A stretch of 64,000 bases of DNA from Pseudomonas sp. CROZ-RG-20F-R04-15 (GCF_022662375.1 NZ_JAKNQL010000007.1:62001-126000), one strand, 5' to 3'; counted from the stretch's first letter, positions 1 to 12,000 are shown. Translations and numbers: made by a program. Notes: generated by a model not told the origin, from the sequence alone.

Positions 1-1
1 C

Positions 2-3000
2 GCTGACATCGACGAACCCACCGTGGCCTTCGGTTTACAAGACGTGCACGGCGACGGCAGCGACATTCTCGACAGTCATTCCGAGTTGGACGCCGGCCTC
101 GGCGAACGTCTGCGCGAGCAGGCGCGGCGCCTGGGTGTCAGTGTGGCCAGTCTGGTGCATCAGGCCTGGGCGCAGGTGTTGGCGCAGGTGTCCGGCCAGC
201 AGGACGTGGTGTTCGGCACGGTATTGCTCGGGCGCATGCAGGGCGGAGAGGGTGCTGATCGGGCGTTGGGTATGTTCATCAACACCTTGCCGCTGCGCGT
301 CAGTGTCGGGGCAGATTCGGTAGAAAGCGGCGTGCGTGCCACCCATGCACGTCTGGCGCAGTTGCTCGGCCATGAGCAAGCTTCGTTGGCGTTGGCCCAG
401 CGTTGCAGTGGCGTCGCCGGGTCGCAGGCGCTGTTCAGCACCTTGCTCAACTACCGCCACAGTGCGCCGGAGTCGGCCGCTGTCACGTGGGACGGCGTGC
501 AGATTCTCAGCTCCCGCGAGCGCAGTAACTATCCGTTGGTGGTCAGTGTCGACGACCTCGGCGACGGGTTCCGCCTGAACGTGCAAGCGGTGCCGCAAGT
601 GGACGGTGCGCGGGTCTGCGATTTCTTGCAAACCGCGTTGCACAGCCTGGTCACGGCACTTGAGTACACGCCAACGGCGCCGTTGCAGCAACTGTCGATC
701 GTGTCGCCAAGCGAGCGGCAACGCGTGCTGGTCGGCTTCAATATCAGCGCTCGTGAATACCCGCCCGCGCAAACCGTACCGCGTCTCTTCGAAGCACAAG
801 TGGCGGCGCATCCCGAGGCGCTGGCGGTGGTGCAGGGCGAGCAACAGCTCAGCTACCGCGAACTGAATCAGCGCGCCAATCGCCTCGCCCATCACTTGAT
901 CGGTCTCGGCGTGCAAGTCGACGACCGTGTTGCGCTGTGCCTGCGTCGCGGGCCGGACATGCTCGTTGCGCTGCTGGCGATTCTCAAGGCCGGCGCGGGT
1001 TATGTGCCGATTGATCCTGAATACCCGGCTGAACGCATCGCCTACCTGTTGCAGGACAGCGACCCGATCGCGGTGTTGGCGCAGGCCTCGACGCGTGACT
1101 TGCTTGGCAGGGTGCCGGTGATCGATCTGGACGCCAGCGACTGGCAGCACTTGCCGGACAACAACCCGGCACTGTCGAGGCTGACCCCGGCGAATCTGGC
1201 CTACGTGATCTACACCTCGGGTTCCACCGGGCAGCCGAAAGGCGTGATGGTCGAGCACCGCACTCTGGAAAACCTCGTGCACTGGCACGCCGACGCTTTT
1301 GATCTGCACGCAGGCAGCCACACCGCCAGCGTTGCCGGTTGCGGTTTCGATGCCATGGCCTGGGAAGTCTGGCCGGCGTTGTGCGTCGGCGCGACCGTGC
1401 ACCTGCCACCGTCATCGATCAACAACGAACATCTTGATGAACTGCTCGAGTGGTGGCGCGCGCAGCCGTTGCAGGTGAGCTTTCTGCCAACCCCAGTGGC
1501 CGAATATGCCTTCAGTCGCGGGCTGGGCCATCCGACCCTGCGCACGTTGCTGATCGGTGGCGACAAGTTGCGTCAGTTCCCACGGGATCAGACGTTCGCC
1601 GTGATCAATAACTACGGCCCGACCGAAGCCACGGTGGTGGCGACGTCCGGGCGTATCGAACCCGGGCGGGTTTTGCACATTGGCCGGCCGATCGCCAATG
1701 CGCGGGTTTATCTGCTGGATCGCCAGCAACAGCCAGTGCCGACTGGCGTGCAGGGCGAGTTGTATGTCGCTGGCGCCGGGGTTGCACGCGGCTATCTGAA
1801 TCGACCGGAACTGACCGCAGCACAGTTCCTCGACGATCCCTTCAGCGACGAACCGCACGCGCGGATGTACCGCACCGGCGACCTCGCGCGTTGGCTGGAC
1901 GACGGCCATATCGAATACCTGGGGCGCAACGATGATCAGGTGAAGCTGCGCGGCGTGCGCATCGAGCTCGGCGAAATCGAAGCGGCGTTGAGCGCCCACG
2001 ACAAGATCCGCGAATGCGTAGTGCTGGTGCGTGACGGACGCTTGGTCGCGTGGTTCACCGCAATCGAGTCTGTCGAGATTGCTGATTTGCACCAGTATCT
2101 GCAAGCGCGACTGCCGGACACCCTGGTGCCGGCCGCCTATGTGCGCCTGGATAGCCTGCCGCTGACCGCCCACGGCAAACTCGACCGCAAGGCCTTGCCC
2201 GAACCGGATCAGCACGCTTGGCTCAGCCGTGAATATGAAGCGCCGCAAGGCCCGGTCGAGATCGCGTTGGCACAGATTTGGGCCGACGTACTCAACATCG
2301 AACAGATCGGCCGTCACGACAATTTCTTCGAACTCGGTGGCCATTCGCTGTTGGCGGTGAGCCTGATCGAGCGCATGCGTCAAGCCGGTTTAAGCGCCGA
2401 TGTGCGCGTGCTGTTCAACCAGCCGAGCCTGGCCGCGCTAGCGCGAGCCTTGGGCAGTGGCCGGGAAGTCGACGTGCCGGCCAATCTGATTCCAGCCGAT
2501 TGCACGTACATCACCCCGGATATGCTGACCCTGTCCACACTGGATCAGGCCAGTATCGATCGTATCGTCGCCACGGTACCGGGCGGCGCCGCGAATGTGC
2601 AGGATATCTATCCGTTGGCACCGTTGCAGGAAGGCATTCTTTATCACCACCTCAGTGCTGAGCAGGGTGATCCGTATCTGCTGCAATCACGTCTGGCCTT
2701 CGACAGCCTCGAGCGTTTACAAACCTTCGCCACGCATTTGCAGCAGGTCATCGCCCGTCACGACATTCTGCGCACCAGCGTGGTCTGGGAAGGATTGCCG
2801 AGCCCGCAGCAAGTGGTCTGGCGCGAGGCGCAGATGGTCGTACAGCAAGTGCCGCTTGATGTGCAGGACGGCGACATTCTTGAGCAGTTGCACGCGCGTT
2901 TCGATGCGAGGCATTTCCGACTCGACCTCAATCAGGCTCCGCTGATCCGCATGGTCTACGCCGAAGATCCGGCGCAACAGCAAGTCGTCGCCATCGTGCT

Positions 3001-6000
3001 GTTCCATCACTCGATTCTCGACCACACCGCCATGGACGTGATCGGTCGGGAAATGCACGCGCTGATGTTCAAACAACTCGACACGCTGACGCCGCCGATG
3101 CCGTACCGCAACTACGTGGCGCAGGCGCGCTTGGGCGCCGATGCGCAGGAACATGAGGCATTCTTCCGCGAGATGCTCGGCGATATCGATGAGCCGACCT
3201 TGCCCTTCGGTCTGCAGGATGTTCAGGGCGACGGACGCGGCATCGAAGAAGCACTGCAAGCGGTCGATGCCGCGCTCAATTTGCGCCTGCGTGAACAGGC
3301 GCGGCAGTTGGGTGTCAGCCCGGCGAGTCTGATGCACATGGCCTGGGCGCAGGTCTTGGGCGTGGTCTCCGGGCGCCGCGATGTGGTGTTCGGCACGGTG
3401 TTGATGGGGCGCATGCAGGGCGGTGAGGGTGCCGACCGCACCCTCGGGGTGTTTATCAATACCTTGCCGTTGCGCGTTGATCTCGCTGAAGGCGTGCGTG
3501 CCGGGGTGAAAACTACCCATGCGCGGCTGACGGCGCTGCTCGGACATGAACATGCGTCGCTGGCGCTGGCCCAGCGCTGCACTGCCATGGCCGGTTCTGC
3601 ACCGCTGTTCAGCGCGCTGCTCAACTATCGACACAGCGCCGCCGCACAACAGCCGCGCGACAACCAGGGTATCTGGCAGGGCGTGCGCATGCTGGGCGGC
3701 GAGGAGCGCAGCAATTATCCGCTGACCTTGTCGGTGGATGATCTGGGCGAAGGCTTTGCCCTTGATGTGCTGGCAGTCGCCGAGATCGGTGCGCAACGGA
3801 TCTGCAGTTACATGCACACCGCGCTCGAACATCTGGTGACGGCACTGGAAGAAGCACCGCAACGTCCGCTCAATCGTTTGCCGGTGCTTTCGGTGGCTGA
3901 ATACGAACACTTGCTGGTCGGTTTCAATCAGCACTCAGCGGCTTATCCGCGTGGCGCGACGATTCAGCGCTTGGTCGAGGCGCGGGCCGAGCAGCAGCCG
4001 GACGCTCTGGCGGTGGTTCAAGGCGCGCAGCAACTGACTTACGCGCAACTCAATCTGCGCGCCAATCGCCTGGCCCATCACTTGCTCGGGCTCGGCGTGC
4101 AGCCCGATGACCGCATCGCCGTGTGCCTGCGCCGCAGCCCGGACATGCTCGTCGCGTTGCTGGCGATCCTTAAGGCCGGCGCCGGTTATGTGCCGGTCGA
4201 TCCGGCGTACCCGGCGGAACGCATTGCTTATCTGCTGCAGGACAGCGCGCCGATGGCGGTGCTGGCGCAAGCTGCGACGGCTGATTTGCTCGGCGCCGTG
4301 CCGCTGATCGATCTGGACCATCCCACCTGGCAGCACTTGTCCGAGAGCAATCCGCAATTGCCGGCGCTGACCCCGGCGCATCTGGCCTACGTGATTTACA
4401 CATCCGGCTCAACCGGCCAGCCGAAAGGCGTGATGGTCGAACACGCAACACTGGAAAACCTTGTGCACTGGCACTGCGAGGCCTTTGATCTGCGCGCTGG
4501 CAGCCACACGTCGAGTGTCGCCGGCTTCGGTTTCGATGCGATGGCGTGGGAAGTCTGGCCGGCGTTGTGTGCCGGCGCGACCTTGCATCTGCCGCCGCAA
4601 ACGGTGAGCAACGAACACCTCGATGAATTGCTGGAATGGTGGCGGGCGCAGCCGTTGCAGGTGAGTTTCCTGCCGACGCCGGTGGCCGAATATGCGTTCA
4701 GTCGCGACCTCGGCCACCCGACTTTGCGCACGCTGTTGATCGGTGGCGACAAACTGCGCCAGTTCCCGCGCGAGCAGACCTTCGCGGTGATCAATAACTA
4801 TGGCCCGACCGAAGCCACGGTGGTTGCCACCTCCGGCGCGGTCGAGGCCGGGCAGGTGCTGCACATTGGCCGGCCGATGGCCAACGCGAAGATTTACTTG
4901 CTTGACGACCAGCAGCGCCCGGTACCAATCGGCGTCGCGGGCGAGTTGTATGTCGGCGGCGCCGGTGTGGCGCGCGGCTATCTGCATCGCCCCGAACTGA
5001 CTGCCGAGCGCTTCCTCGACGACCCGTTCAGCGACGAACCGCAGGCGCGCATGTACCGCACCGGCGACCTCGCGCGCTGGCTGGCTGACGGCACAATCGA
5101 GTATCTGGGACGCAACGATGATCAGGTCAAACTGCGCGGTGTGCGCATCGAATTGGGCGAAATCGAAGCGGCGTTGAGTGCTCACGAGGCTGTGCAGGAT
5201 TGCGTGGTGCTGGTGCGCGACGGCCAGTTGCTGGCGTGGTTTACCGAACGCCTGAACGTCGACATCGAGGATTTGCGCCGTCATCTGCAAGCGCAATTGC
5301 CGCAAGCCCTGGTGCCCGCCGCTTACGTGCGCCTGCCAGCACTGCCGCTGACCGCCAACGGCAAACTCGACCGCAAGGCTTTGCCAGAGCCGGATCAAAC
5401 GGCGTGGCTGAACCGCGAATACGCCGCGCCACAAGGTTCGGTGGAAATTGCGTTGGCGCAGATCTGGTCGGACGTCTTGAACGTTGAACAGGTCGGGCGC
5501 CACGACAACTTCTTCGAACTGGGCGGGCATTCATTGCTGGCGGTGACGCTGATCGAACGCATGCGTCAGGTCGATCTGAGCACGGATGTGCGTGTGCTGT
5601 TCAGCCAACCGACCCTGGCCGCATTGGCGGCGGCGGTGGGCAGTGGTCGCGAGGTTGCAGTCCCGGACAACCTGATTGCGGCCGATTGCACGCACATCAC
5701 CCCGGACATGCTGCCGCTGGTGCAACTGGATCAGGCCAGCATCGAACGCATCGTCGCCACGGTGCCGGGTGGCGCGGCCAATGTGCAGGACATTTATCCG
5801 CTGGCGCCGCTGCAGGAAGGCATTCTTTATCACCACCTCAGCGCCGTGCAGGGCGATCCATACCTGCTGCAATCGTGTCTGGCATTCGACAGTCTCGAGC
5901 GTTTCCACGCGTTCGCGGTGGCGCTGCGTCAGGTCATGACGCGCCACGACATCCTGCGCACCTCCATCGTCTGGCAAGGGCTTGCGGCGCCGGTGCAAGT

Positions 6001-8902
6001 GGTCTGGCGGCGTGCGGAGCTGCCGGTACAGGCCGTGGCGCTGGAGCCCGCGCAGGGAGAGACCATCGAACAGCTGCGGGCGCGCTTCGATGCGCGGCAC
6101 TGGCGTCTGGAGCTGGATCAGGCACCACTGATGCGTCTGGTGTATGCCCTCGACCCGGACAATCAGCGCGTGGTTGCCATGCTGTTGTTCCACCACATCG
6201 CCATGGACCACACCGCGCTGGCGGTGGTCAGCGCAGAAATGCAGGCGATTTTGCAGGGCGATGAGCGCCTGCCGGTGGCCGCAGTGCCATACCGCAATTA
6301 TGTCGCGCAGACCCGCCTCGGCGTCAGCGAACAAGAGCACGAGGTGTTCTTCCGCGAGATGCTCGGCGACATCGACGAACCGACGCTACCGTTTGGCTTA
6401 CAGGATGTGCATGGCGACGGTAATGACATCGAGGAAGCCTGCCAGCCGCTGCCTGCCGTGGTGGCGCAGGGTCTGCGCAGTCAGGCGCGCTTGCTCGGTG
6501 TCAGCGTCGCCAGCCTGTTCCATCTCGCCTGGGCGCGGGTGCTGGCGGCAACGTCCGGTCAGGAACGCGTGGTCTTTGGCACCGTGTTACTCGGGCGCAT
6601 GCAGGGCGGCGCGGGCGCGGATCGCGGCTTGGGCATGTTCATCAACACTTTGCCATTGCGTGTCGATGTCGACGAAACCACCGTGCGCGCCGGGGTCAAG
6701 GCGACCCATGCGCGGCTCAGTGCACTGATGGCCCACGAACATGCTTCGCTGGCGCTGGCCCAGCGTTGCAGCGGTATCGCGGCGCCGTCGCCACTGTTCA
6801 GCGCGATGCTCAATTACCGGCATAGCGACAGTGACGCTCAGCAAAATACCAAGCGTGAGGCCTGGCAAGGCATCGAATCGCTGGCCGGCGAGGAACGGAC
6901 CAATTACCCGTTGACCCTCAACGTCGATGATCTGGGCAACGGCTTCCAACTGACAGTGATGACCCCGGCGCGCATCGGCGCGGCACGCGTCGGCCAGTTC
7001 ATGCAAAACGCGCTGCTTGCACTGGTTGCAGCGCTGCAACAAACACCCCTGCAACCGTTGAACCGCTTGACGGTGTTGCCGGAGGAGGAGGAGCGGCAGG
7101 CGTTGTTGTTCGGCCTCAACGACACCAACGTCGATTACGATTTGCAGCAGACGCTGCATGGCTTGTTCGAGGCGCAGGTGCGGCGTACGCCACAGGCTGT
7201 CGCCGTCGTCGCTGGCGAACAGGCATTGAGCTACACGCAGCTGAACGAACGCGCCAATCGCTTGGCCCGGCACTTGATCAGCCTTGGCGTGCAAGTGGAT
7301 TCGCGGGTGTCGATCTGCGTCGAACGCAGCCTGGAAATGGTCATCGGTCTGCTGGCGATCAACAAGGCCGGCGCTGGTTATGTGCCACTCGATCCGGCTT
7401 ATCCGCCAGAGCGCCTGGCCTACATGCTCGAGGACAGCGCGCCGGCCGTGGTGCTGGTGCACGGGGCGACCCGAGCGCTGTTGGGGGACATCTCGGAAGC
7501 GATGGTCGATCTCGACCAGAGCACTTGGCAATCCTTGTCCGCCGACAATCCGCAAATCCCGGCGCTGACGCCTCAGCACAGCGCTTACGTGATCTACACC
7601 TCGGGCTCGACCGGCCAACCGAAAGGCGTGGTCAACGAGCATGCCGGGGTGGTCAACCGCTTGCTGTGGATGCAGGACGCCTATCGCCTGAGCGCTGCCG
7701 ATTCGGTGTTGCAGAAAACCCCGTTCAGCTTCGACGTGTCGGTGTGGGAATTCTTCTGGCCACTGATGACCGGCGCGCGACTGGTCATGGCGCGGCCAGA
7801 CGGACACAAGGATCCGCAATACCTCACTGAAGTGATCGAAACCGAAAACATCACCACGCTGCACTTTGTGCCGTCGATGCTCGACGTGTTCCTCGCCAAC
7901 AGCGACACCACACGCTGCGACAGCGTGCGTCGGGTGATGTGCAGCGGTGAAGCGTTGCCGGGCAGTCTGGTGCGACGTTTCAAACTTCAGTTAACGGGCT
8001 GCGAGTTGCATAACCTCTACGGCCCGACTGAAGCCGCCGTCGATGTCACCGCGTGGAACTGCGCCGGGCCTGTCGAGCAGACCCCGGACAACACGCCGAT
8101 CGGCAAACCGATCGCCAACACCCGCCTGTACATCCTCGATGCGCAGCAGCAACCGGTGCCGCAAGGCGTGATCGGCGAGTTGTACATCGCCGGTGTGCAG
8201 GTGGCGCGCGGTTATCTGAACCGACCTGAGCTGAATGCCGAGCGCTTCCTCGACGATCCATTCCAGGCCAACGGGCGGATGTATCGCACCGGTGACGTCG
8301 CCCGCTATCTGGCGGATGGCAACATCGAATATCTGGGGCGCAACGATGATCAGGTGAAAATTCGCGGTCTGCGCATTGAACTGGGCGAAATTCAGGCGCG
8401 GCTTGCCCGGATCGAAGGTGTGCAGGAGGCCGTGGTGGTCGCCCGTGAAGAAGTGCCCGGCGACAAGCGGCTGGTCGCGTATTACACCGGTGAACGCCTG
8501 GAAATCGACGTGCTGCGCGCCCAACTGCTGGGAAATTTGCCGGACTACATGGTGCCTGCGGTGTTCGTACATCTCGACGCTTTGCCGCTGAGCCCCAACG
8601 GCAAACTCGACCGCAAGGCGTTGCCGGCGCCTGATCAGCAAGCGCTGAAAACACGCGAATACGAAGCACCGGTCGGCGACGTCGAAATCACCCTCGCACG
8701 GCTCTGGGCCGAGCTGCTCAATGTCGAGCGGGTAGGGCGTCACGACCATTTCTTTGAGTTGGGTGGTCACTCGCTGCTGGCGGTCAGTCTGATCGGCCGG
8801 TTGCGTCAGGAAGGCATGGAAGCCGATGTCAGGTCGCTGTTCGAACATCCGACCCTAGCCGGCTACGCCGCAATTACCGAAAGAATGGAGATCGTCCTGT
8901 GA
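2..8902 (+). CDS. Non-ribosomal peptide synthetase, ArfB-like, 3' part (modules Leu-Leu-Ser)
   Basis: Middle synthetase of a cyclic lipopeptide line, cut by the window start; the frame is open from base 2, so the GTG at 23 is not a real start. Domains by base: end of a dual C/E domain (2-680), A (770-2200), T (LGGHS near 2332), dual C (2590-3860), A (3955-5400), T (5518), dual C (5785-7050), A (7150-8640), T (8759). Specificity codes read by alignment to the GrsA positions are DAWFLGNVVK (Leu), DAWFLGNVVK (Leu) and DVWHMSLVDK (Ser). The C domains carry HHLSAEQGD (2645) and HHLSAVQGD (5831), the dual-C/E signature HH[IL]xxxxGD, so the preceding Leu residues should become D. Their core motif is HHxxxDH rather than HHxxxDG. 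No TE is present; the C-terminus ends ERMEIVL, a likely docking tail for the next protein. Order and stereochemistry fit arthrofactin residues 4-6; a fourth, upstream module is expected outside the window. Confidence 0.95.
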   Translation, partial: ADIDEPTVAFGLQDVHGDGSDILDSHSELDAGLGERLREQARRLGVSVASLVHQAWAQVLAQVSGQQDVVFGTVLLGRMQGGEGADRALGMFINTLPLRVSVGADSVESGVRATHARLAQLLGHEQASLALAQRCSGVAGSQALFSTLLNYRHSAPESAAVTWDGVQILSSRERSNYPLVVSVDDLGDGFRLNVQAVPQVDGARVCDFLQTALHSLVTALEYTPTAPLQQLSIVSPSERQRVLVGFNISAREYPPAQTVPRLFEAQVAAHPEALAVVQGEQQLSYRELNQRANRLAHHLIGLGVQVDDRVALCLRRGPDMLVALLAILKAGAGYVPIDPEYPAERIAYLLQDSDPIAVLAQASTRDLLGRVPVIDLDASDWQHLPDNNPALSRLTPANLAYVIYTSGSTGQPKGVMVEHRTLENLVHWHADAFDLHAGSHTASVAGCGFDAMAWEVWPALCVGATVHLPPSSINNEHLDELLEWWRAQPLQVSFLPTPVAEYAFSRGLGHPTLRTLLIGGDKLRQFPRDQTFAVINNYGPTEATVVATSGRIEPGRVLHIGRPIANARVYLLDRQQQPVPTGVQGELYVAGAGVARGYLNRPELTAAQFLDDPFSDEPHARMYRTGDLARWLDDGHIEYLGRNDDQVKLRGVRIELGEIEAALSAHDKIRECVVLVRDGRLVAWFTAIESVEIADLHQYLQARLPDTLVPAAYVRLDSLPLTAHGKLDRKALPEPDQHAWLSREYEAPQGPVEIALAQIWADVLNIEQIGRHDNFFELGGHSLLAVSLIERMRQAGLSADVRVLFNQPSLAALARALGSGREVDVPANLIPADCTYITPDMLTLSTLDQASIDRIVATVPGGAANVQDIYPLAPLQEGILYHHLSAEQGDPYLLQSRLAFDSLERLQTFATHLQQVIARHDILRTSVVWEGLPSPQQVVWREAQMVVQQVPLDVQDGDILEQLHARFDARHFRLDLNQAPLIRMVYAEDPAQQQVVAIVLFHHSILDHTAMDVIGREMHALMFKQLDTLTPPMPYRNYVAQARLGADAQEHEAFFREMLGDIDEPTLPFGLQDVQGDGRGIEEALQAVDAALNLRLREQARQLGVSPASLMHMAWAQVLGVVSGRRDVVFGTVLMGRMQGGEGADRTLGVFINTLPLRVDLAEGVRAGVKTTHARLTALLGHEHASLALAQRCTAMAGSAPLFSALLNYRHSAAAQQPRDNQGIWQGVRMLGGEERSNYPLTLSVDDLGEGFALDVLAVAEIGAQRICSYMHTALEHLVTALEEAPQRPLNRLPVLSVAEYEHLLVGFNQHSAAYPRGATIQRLVEARAEQQPDALAVVQGAQQLTYAQLNLRANRLAHHLLGLGVQPDDRIAVCLRRSPDMLVALLAILKAGAGYVPVDPAYPAERIAYLLQDSAPMAVLAQAATADLLGAVPLIDLDHPTWQHLSESNPQLPALTPAHLAYVIYTSGSTGQPKGVMVEHATLENLVHWHCEAFDLRAGSHTSSVAGFGFDAMAWEVWPALCAGATLHLPPQTVSNEHLDELLEWWRAQPLQVSFLPTPVAEYAFSRDLGHPTLRTLLIGGDKLRQFPREQTFAVINNYGPTEATVVATSGAVEAGQVLHIGRPMANAKIYLLDDQQRPVPIGVAGELYVGGAGVARGYLHRPELTAERFLDDPFSDEPQARMYRTGDLARWLADGTIEYLGRNDDQVKLRGVRIELGEIEAALSAHEAVQDCVVLVRDGQLLAWFTERLNVDIEDLRRHLQAQLPQALVPAAYVRLPALPLTANGKLDRKALPEPDQTAWLNREYAAPQGSVEIALAQIWSDVLNVEQVGRHDNFFELGGHSLLAVTLIERMRQVDLSTDVRVLFSQPTLAALAAAVGSGREVAVPDNLIAADCTHITPDMLPLVQLDQASIERIVATVPGGAANVQDIYPLAPLQEGILYHHLSAVQGDPYLLQSCLAFDSLERFHAFAVALRQVMTRHDILRTSIVWQGLAAPVQVVWRRAELPVQAVALEPAQGETIEQLRARFDARHWRLELDQAPLMRLVYALDPDNQRVVAMLLFHHIAMDHTALAVVSAEMQAILQGDERLPVAAVPYRNYVAQTRLGVSEQEHEVFFREMLGDIDEPTLPFGLQDVHGDGNDIEEACQPLPAVVAQGLRSQARLLGVSVASLFHLAWARVLAATSGQERVVFGTVLLGRMQGGAGADRGLGMFINTLPLRVDVDETTVRAGVKATHARLSALMAHEHASLALAQRCSGIAAPSPLFSAMLNYRHSDSDAQQNTKREAWQGIESLAGEERTNYPLTLNVDDLGNGFQLTVMTPARIGAARVGQFMQNALLALVAALQQTPLQPLNRLTVLPEEEERQALLFGLNDTNVDYDLQQTLHGLFEAQVRRTPQAVAVVAGEQALSYTQLNERANRLARHLISLGVQVDSRVSICVERSLEMVIGLLAINKAGAGYVPLDPAYPPERLAYMLEDSAPAVVLVHGATRALLGDISEAMVDLDQSTWQSLSADNPQIPALTPQHSAYVIYTSGSTGQPKGVVNEHAGVVNRLLWMQDAYRLSAADSVLQKTPFSFDVSVWEFFWPLMTGARLVMARPDGHKDPQYLTEVIETENITTLHFVPSMLDVFLANSDTTRCDSVRRVMCSGEALPGSLVRRFKLQLTGCELHNLYGPTEAAVDVTAWNCAGPVEQTPDNTPIGKPIANTRLYILDAQQQPVPQGVIGELYIAGVQVARGYLNRPELNAERFLDDPFQANGRMYRTGDVARYLADGNIEYLGRNDDQVKIRGLRIELGEIQARLARIEGVQEAVVVAREEVPGDKRLVAYYTGERLEIDVLRAQLLGNLPDYMVPAVFVHLDALPLSPNGKLDRKALPAPDQQALKTREYEAPVGDVEITLARLWAELLNVERVGRHDHFFELGGHSLLAVSLIGRLRQEGMEADVRSLFEHPTLAGYAAITERMEIVL

Positions 8903-9072
8903 ATGTGCTCGAACTGTTGGCCACGTTGAAGGCTAAAGACATCCAACTGGCGGTCACCGATGATCAGCTGCGGGTGAACGGCAACAAGCAGGCCTTGAGC
9001 GATCCGGCATTGCTGGCGTTGTTGCGCGAACACAAACCGGCGCTGATCGAACTGATCAAGGCTGGGCAATAC
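8899..9072 (+). other. TubC-type N-terminal docking domain of the terminal synthetase
   Basis: The first ~58 residues precede any condensation motif and read as alpha-beta-beta-alpha-alpha: MNVLELLATLKAKDIQLAV, then a beta pair ending near VNGNK, then helices through LLALLREHKPALIELIK. This is the TubC_N type, known to bind a short acidic/hydrophobic tail on the upstream synthetase. The partner would be the ERMEIVL tail encoded just before 8900. The pairing is inferred from family knowledge. Confidence 0.8.
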
Positions 9073-12000
9073 TCGGCCACCAAGGCCGGTCAGGTCGAAG
9101 TCCCGGCCAACGGCATCGCTGCCGACGCCACGCAGATCACCCCGTCGATGCTGACCCTGGTCGAGCTGGATCAGGCCAGCATCGACCACGTCGTGGCGCA
9201 AGTGCCCGGCGGCGCGGCGAATGTGCAGGACATCTATCCGCTGGCACCCTTGCAGGAAGGCATTCTTTACCACCACGTCAGTGCTGGTGAAGGCGATCCG
9301 TATGTCATGCAGTCGCAATTTGCCTTCGCCAGCCGCGAGCATTTTCAGGCGTTCGCGCAAGCGTTGCAAACCGTGATCGATCGCCATGACATTCTGCGCA
9401 CGTCGGTGCACTGGCAAGGCCTGGACGCACCCGTGCAAGTGGTCTGGCGCCGTGCCGAGCTGCCCGTGGAAGAAGTCGTGGTGCCTGACGCTGGCAGCGA
9501 TGTGCTGGCGTACCTGCACGAGCGGTTCGACGCGCGACACTTTCGCCTCGACGTCAGCCGCGCGCCGCTCATGCGTCTGGCCCACGCCTGGGATGAAGCC
9601 GGGCAGCAAGTGATCGCGACCTTGCTGTTCCATCACATGGCCCTCGACCACTCGGCCCTCGACGTGGTGCGGCATGAAATGCGTGCCTGTCTCAGCGGGC
9701 AACGTGAGTTGTTGGGGCGGCCGGTGCCGTTCCGCAATTACGTGGCGCAGGCGCGCCTGGGTGTCAGCGAAGTCGAGCACGAGGCGTTTTTCCGCGACAT
9801 GCTCGGCGACATCGACGAGCCAACGTTGCCGTACGGCTTGCAAGACGTGCAGGGTGACGGCAGCGAGATTGTTGAATTGAGCCAGCCGATCGAGCCGCTG
9901 CTGGGCCAGAGCTTGCGTGCTCAGGCACGCCAGCTCGGGGTGAGTGCCGCGAGCCTGTTTCACCTCGGTTGGGCGCAGGTGCTGGCAGCGTTGACCGGCA
10001 AGCAGCAGGTGGTGTTCGGCACGGTGCTGATGGGGCGCATGCAGGGCGCCGAAGCCATTGACCGCGCACTGGGGATCTTCATCAACACCTTGCCGTTGCG
10101 GGTGAATGTCGACAGCGCCGATGTGCGCGCCGCCGTCAACGCTACCCATGCGCGGCTGACCTCGCTGATGCGCCATGAATACGCGCCGCTGGCGTTGGCC
10201 CAGCGCTGCAGCAACGTGGTCGCGCCGACACCGCTGTTCAGCACGCTGCTCAACTACCGCCACAGCCACAACGTCAGCACGGCCAGCGCTGAAACACTCG
10301 CAGCGTGGGAGGGCATTGCCACCCTGCACTCCGAGGAGCGCACCAACTATCCGCTGACCCTGAGCGTCGATGACCTCGGCGACGCGTTCAGTCTGACGTT
10401 GCTGGCGAGCACGCAAATTGACCCGCAGCGTATCTGCGCCTACATGCACTGCGCACTGGAAAACCTGCTGCTGGCGCTGGAGCAGGCGCCGCAAACACCG
10501 GTCAGTCAACTGCCGGTTCTGCCGGCAGCGGAACTTGAGCAAGTGCTGGTCGGCTTCAACGCTACGCAAATGAGTTTCCCGCCGGCGCAGACCCTTCAGC
10601 AACGCTTTGAAGCCCGGGTTGTCGAGCGGCCGGAAGCGCTGGCAGCAGTGTTTGCCGACGCACAATTGACCTACGCCGAGTTGAACCGCCACGCCAATGC
10701 CCTGGCGCATCATCTGATCGAGCGCGGGGTAAAACCCGACGACCGCGTGGCCATCGTCGCCCGCCGGGGTCTCGATACGCTGATCGGGCTGGTCGCGATT
10801 CTCAAGGCCGGCGCCGGTTACGTACCGGTCGATCCGGCCCACCCGGCCGAGCGTTTGAACTATCTGCTCGGCGACAGCGCGCCGGTGGTCGTCCTCACCC
10901 AAACCGATCTGCGTGAGCGCTTGCCGGCGCTGGAGGTGCCGGTGATCGACCTCGACCGCTGCACCTGGCCACTGACCTGCACGCTCAACCCGCACGTGTC
11001 AGGACTGACCGCCTCACATCTCGCGTATGTGATCTACACCTCCGGCTCCACCGGCCTGCCCAAAGGCGTGATGGTCGAGCATCACACCTTGAACAATCTG
11101 GTCGATTGGCACTGCTCGGCATTCGACCTGTGCGCCGGTCGCCACACTTCAAGCCTCGCCGGTTTCGGTTTTGACGCGATGGCTTGGGAAGTCTGGCCGG
11201 CGCTGTGCGCAGGCGCGACCTTGCACTTGGCACCGACCCACAATGGCAATGAAGACATCGACGCGCTCTTGGCGTGGTGGCAGGCGCAACCGCTGGACGT
11301 CAGCTTTCTGCCGACGCCGGTGGCTGAATACGCGTTCAGCCAGAACCTCGAACACCCGACCCTGCGCACGCTGCTGATCGGCGGTGACCGCTTGCGCCAG
11401 TTCAATCGCAACCAGCATTTCGACGTGATCAACAACTATGGTCCGACCGAGGCCACGGTGGTCGCGACATCGGGGCGGGTCGACAGCAGTGACGCGCTGC
11501 ACATCGGTAAACCGGTGAGCAACGCCACGGTGTACCTGCTCGATGAGCAGCAACGCCCGGTGCCGATCGGCGTGGCCGGCGAGCTGTACGTCGGCGGTGC
11601 CGGCGTCGCCCGTGGTTACCTCAATCGCCCGGAAATGACCGCCGAGCGCTTTTTGCGTGATCCGTTCAGTGACGTGGCCAACGCGCGGATGTACCGCACC
11701 GGTGACCTCGCACGCTGGCGCGAAGACGGTACCCTGGAATACTTGGGGCGCAACGACGATCAGGTGAAAATTCGTGGTGTGCGCATCGAACTGGGGGAAA
11801 TCGAAACCTGCCTCAATCAGTTACCGGGGATTCAGGAAGCCGTGCTGCTGGCCCGCGAAGACCAACCCGGCCAGCCGCGCCTGGTGGCGTATTTCACCGA
11901 GCAGGCGCAGGTTGAAGCACTGCCGGTCGGCGAGTTGCGCGCGCAACTGCTGAGCCGCTTGCCGGAATACATGGTGCCGGTGGCATTCGTCAAACTCGAG

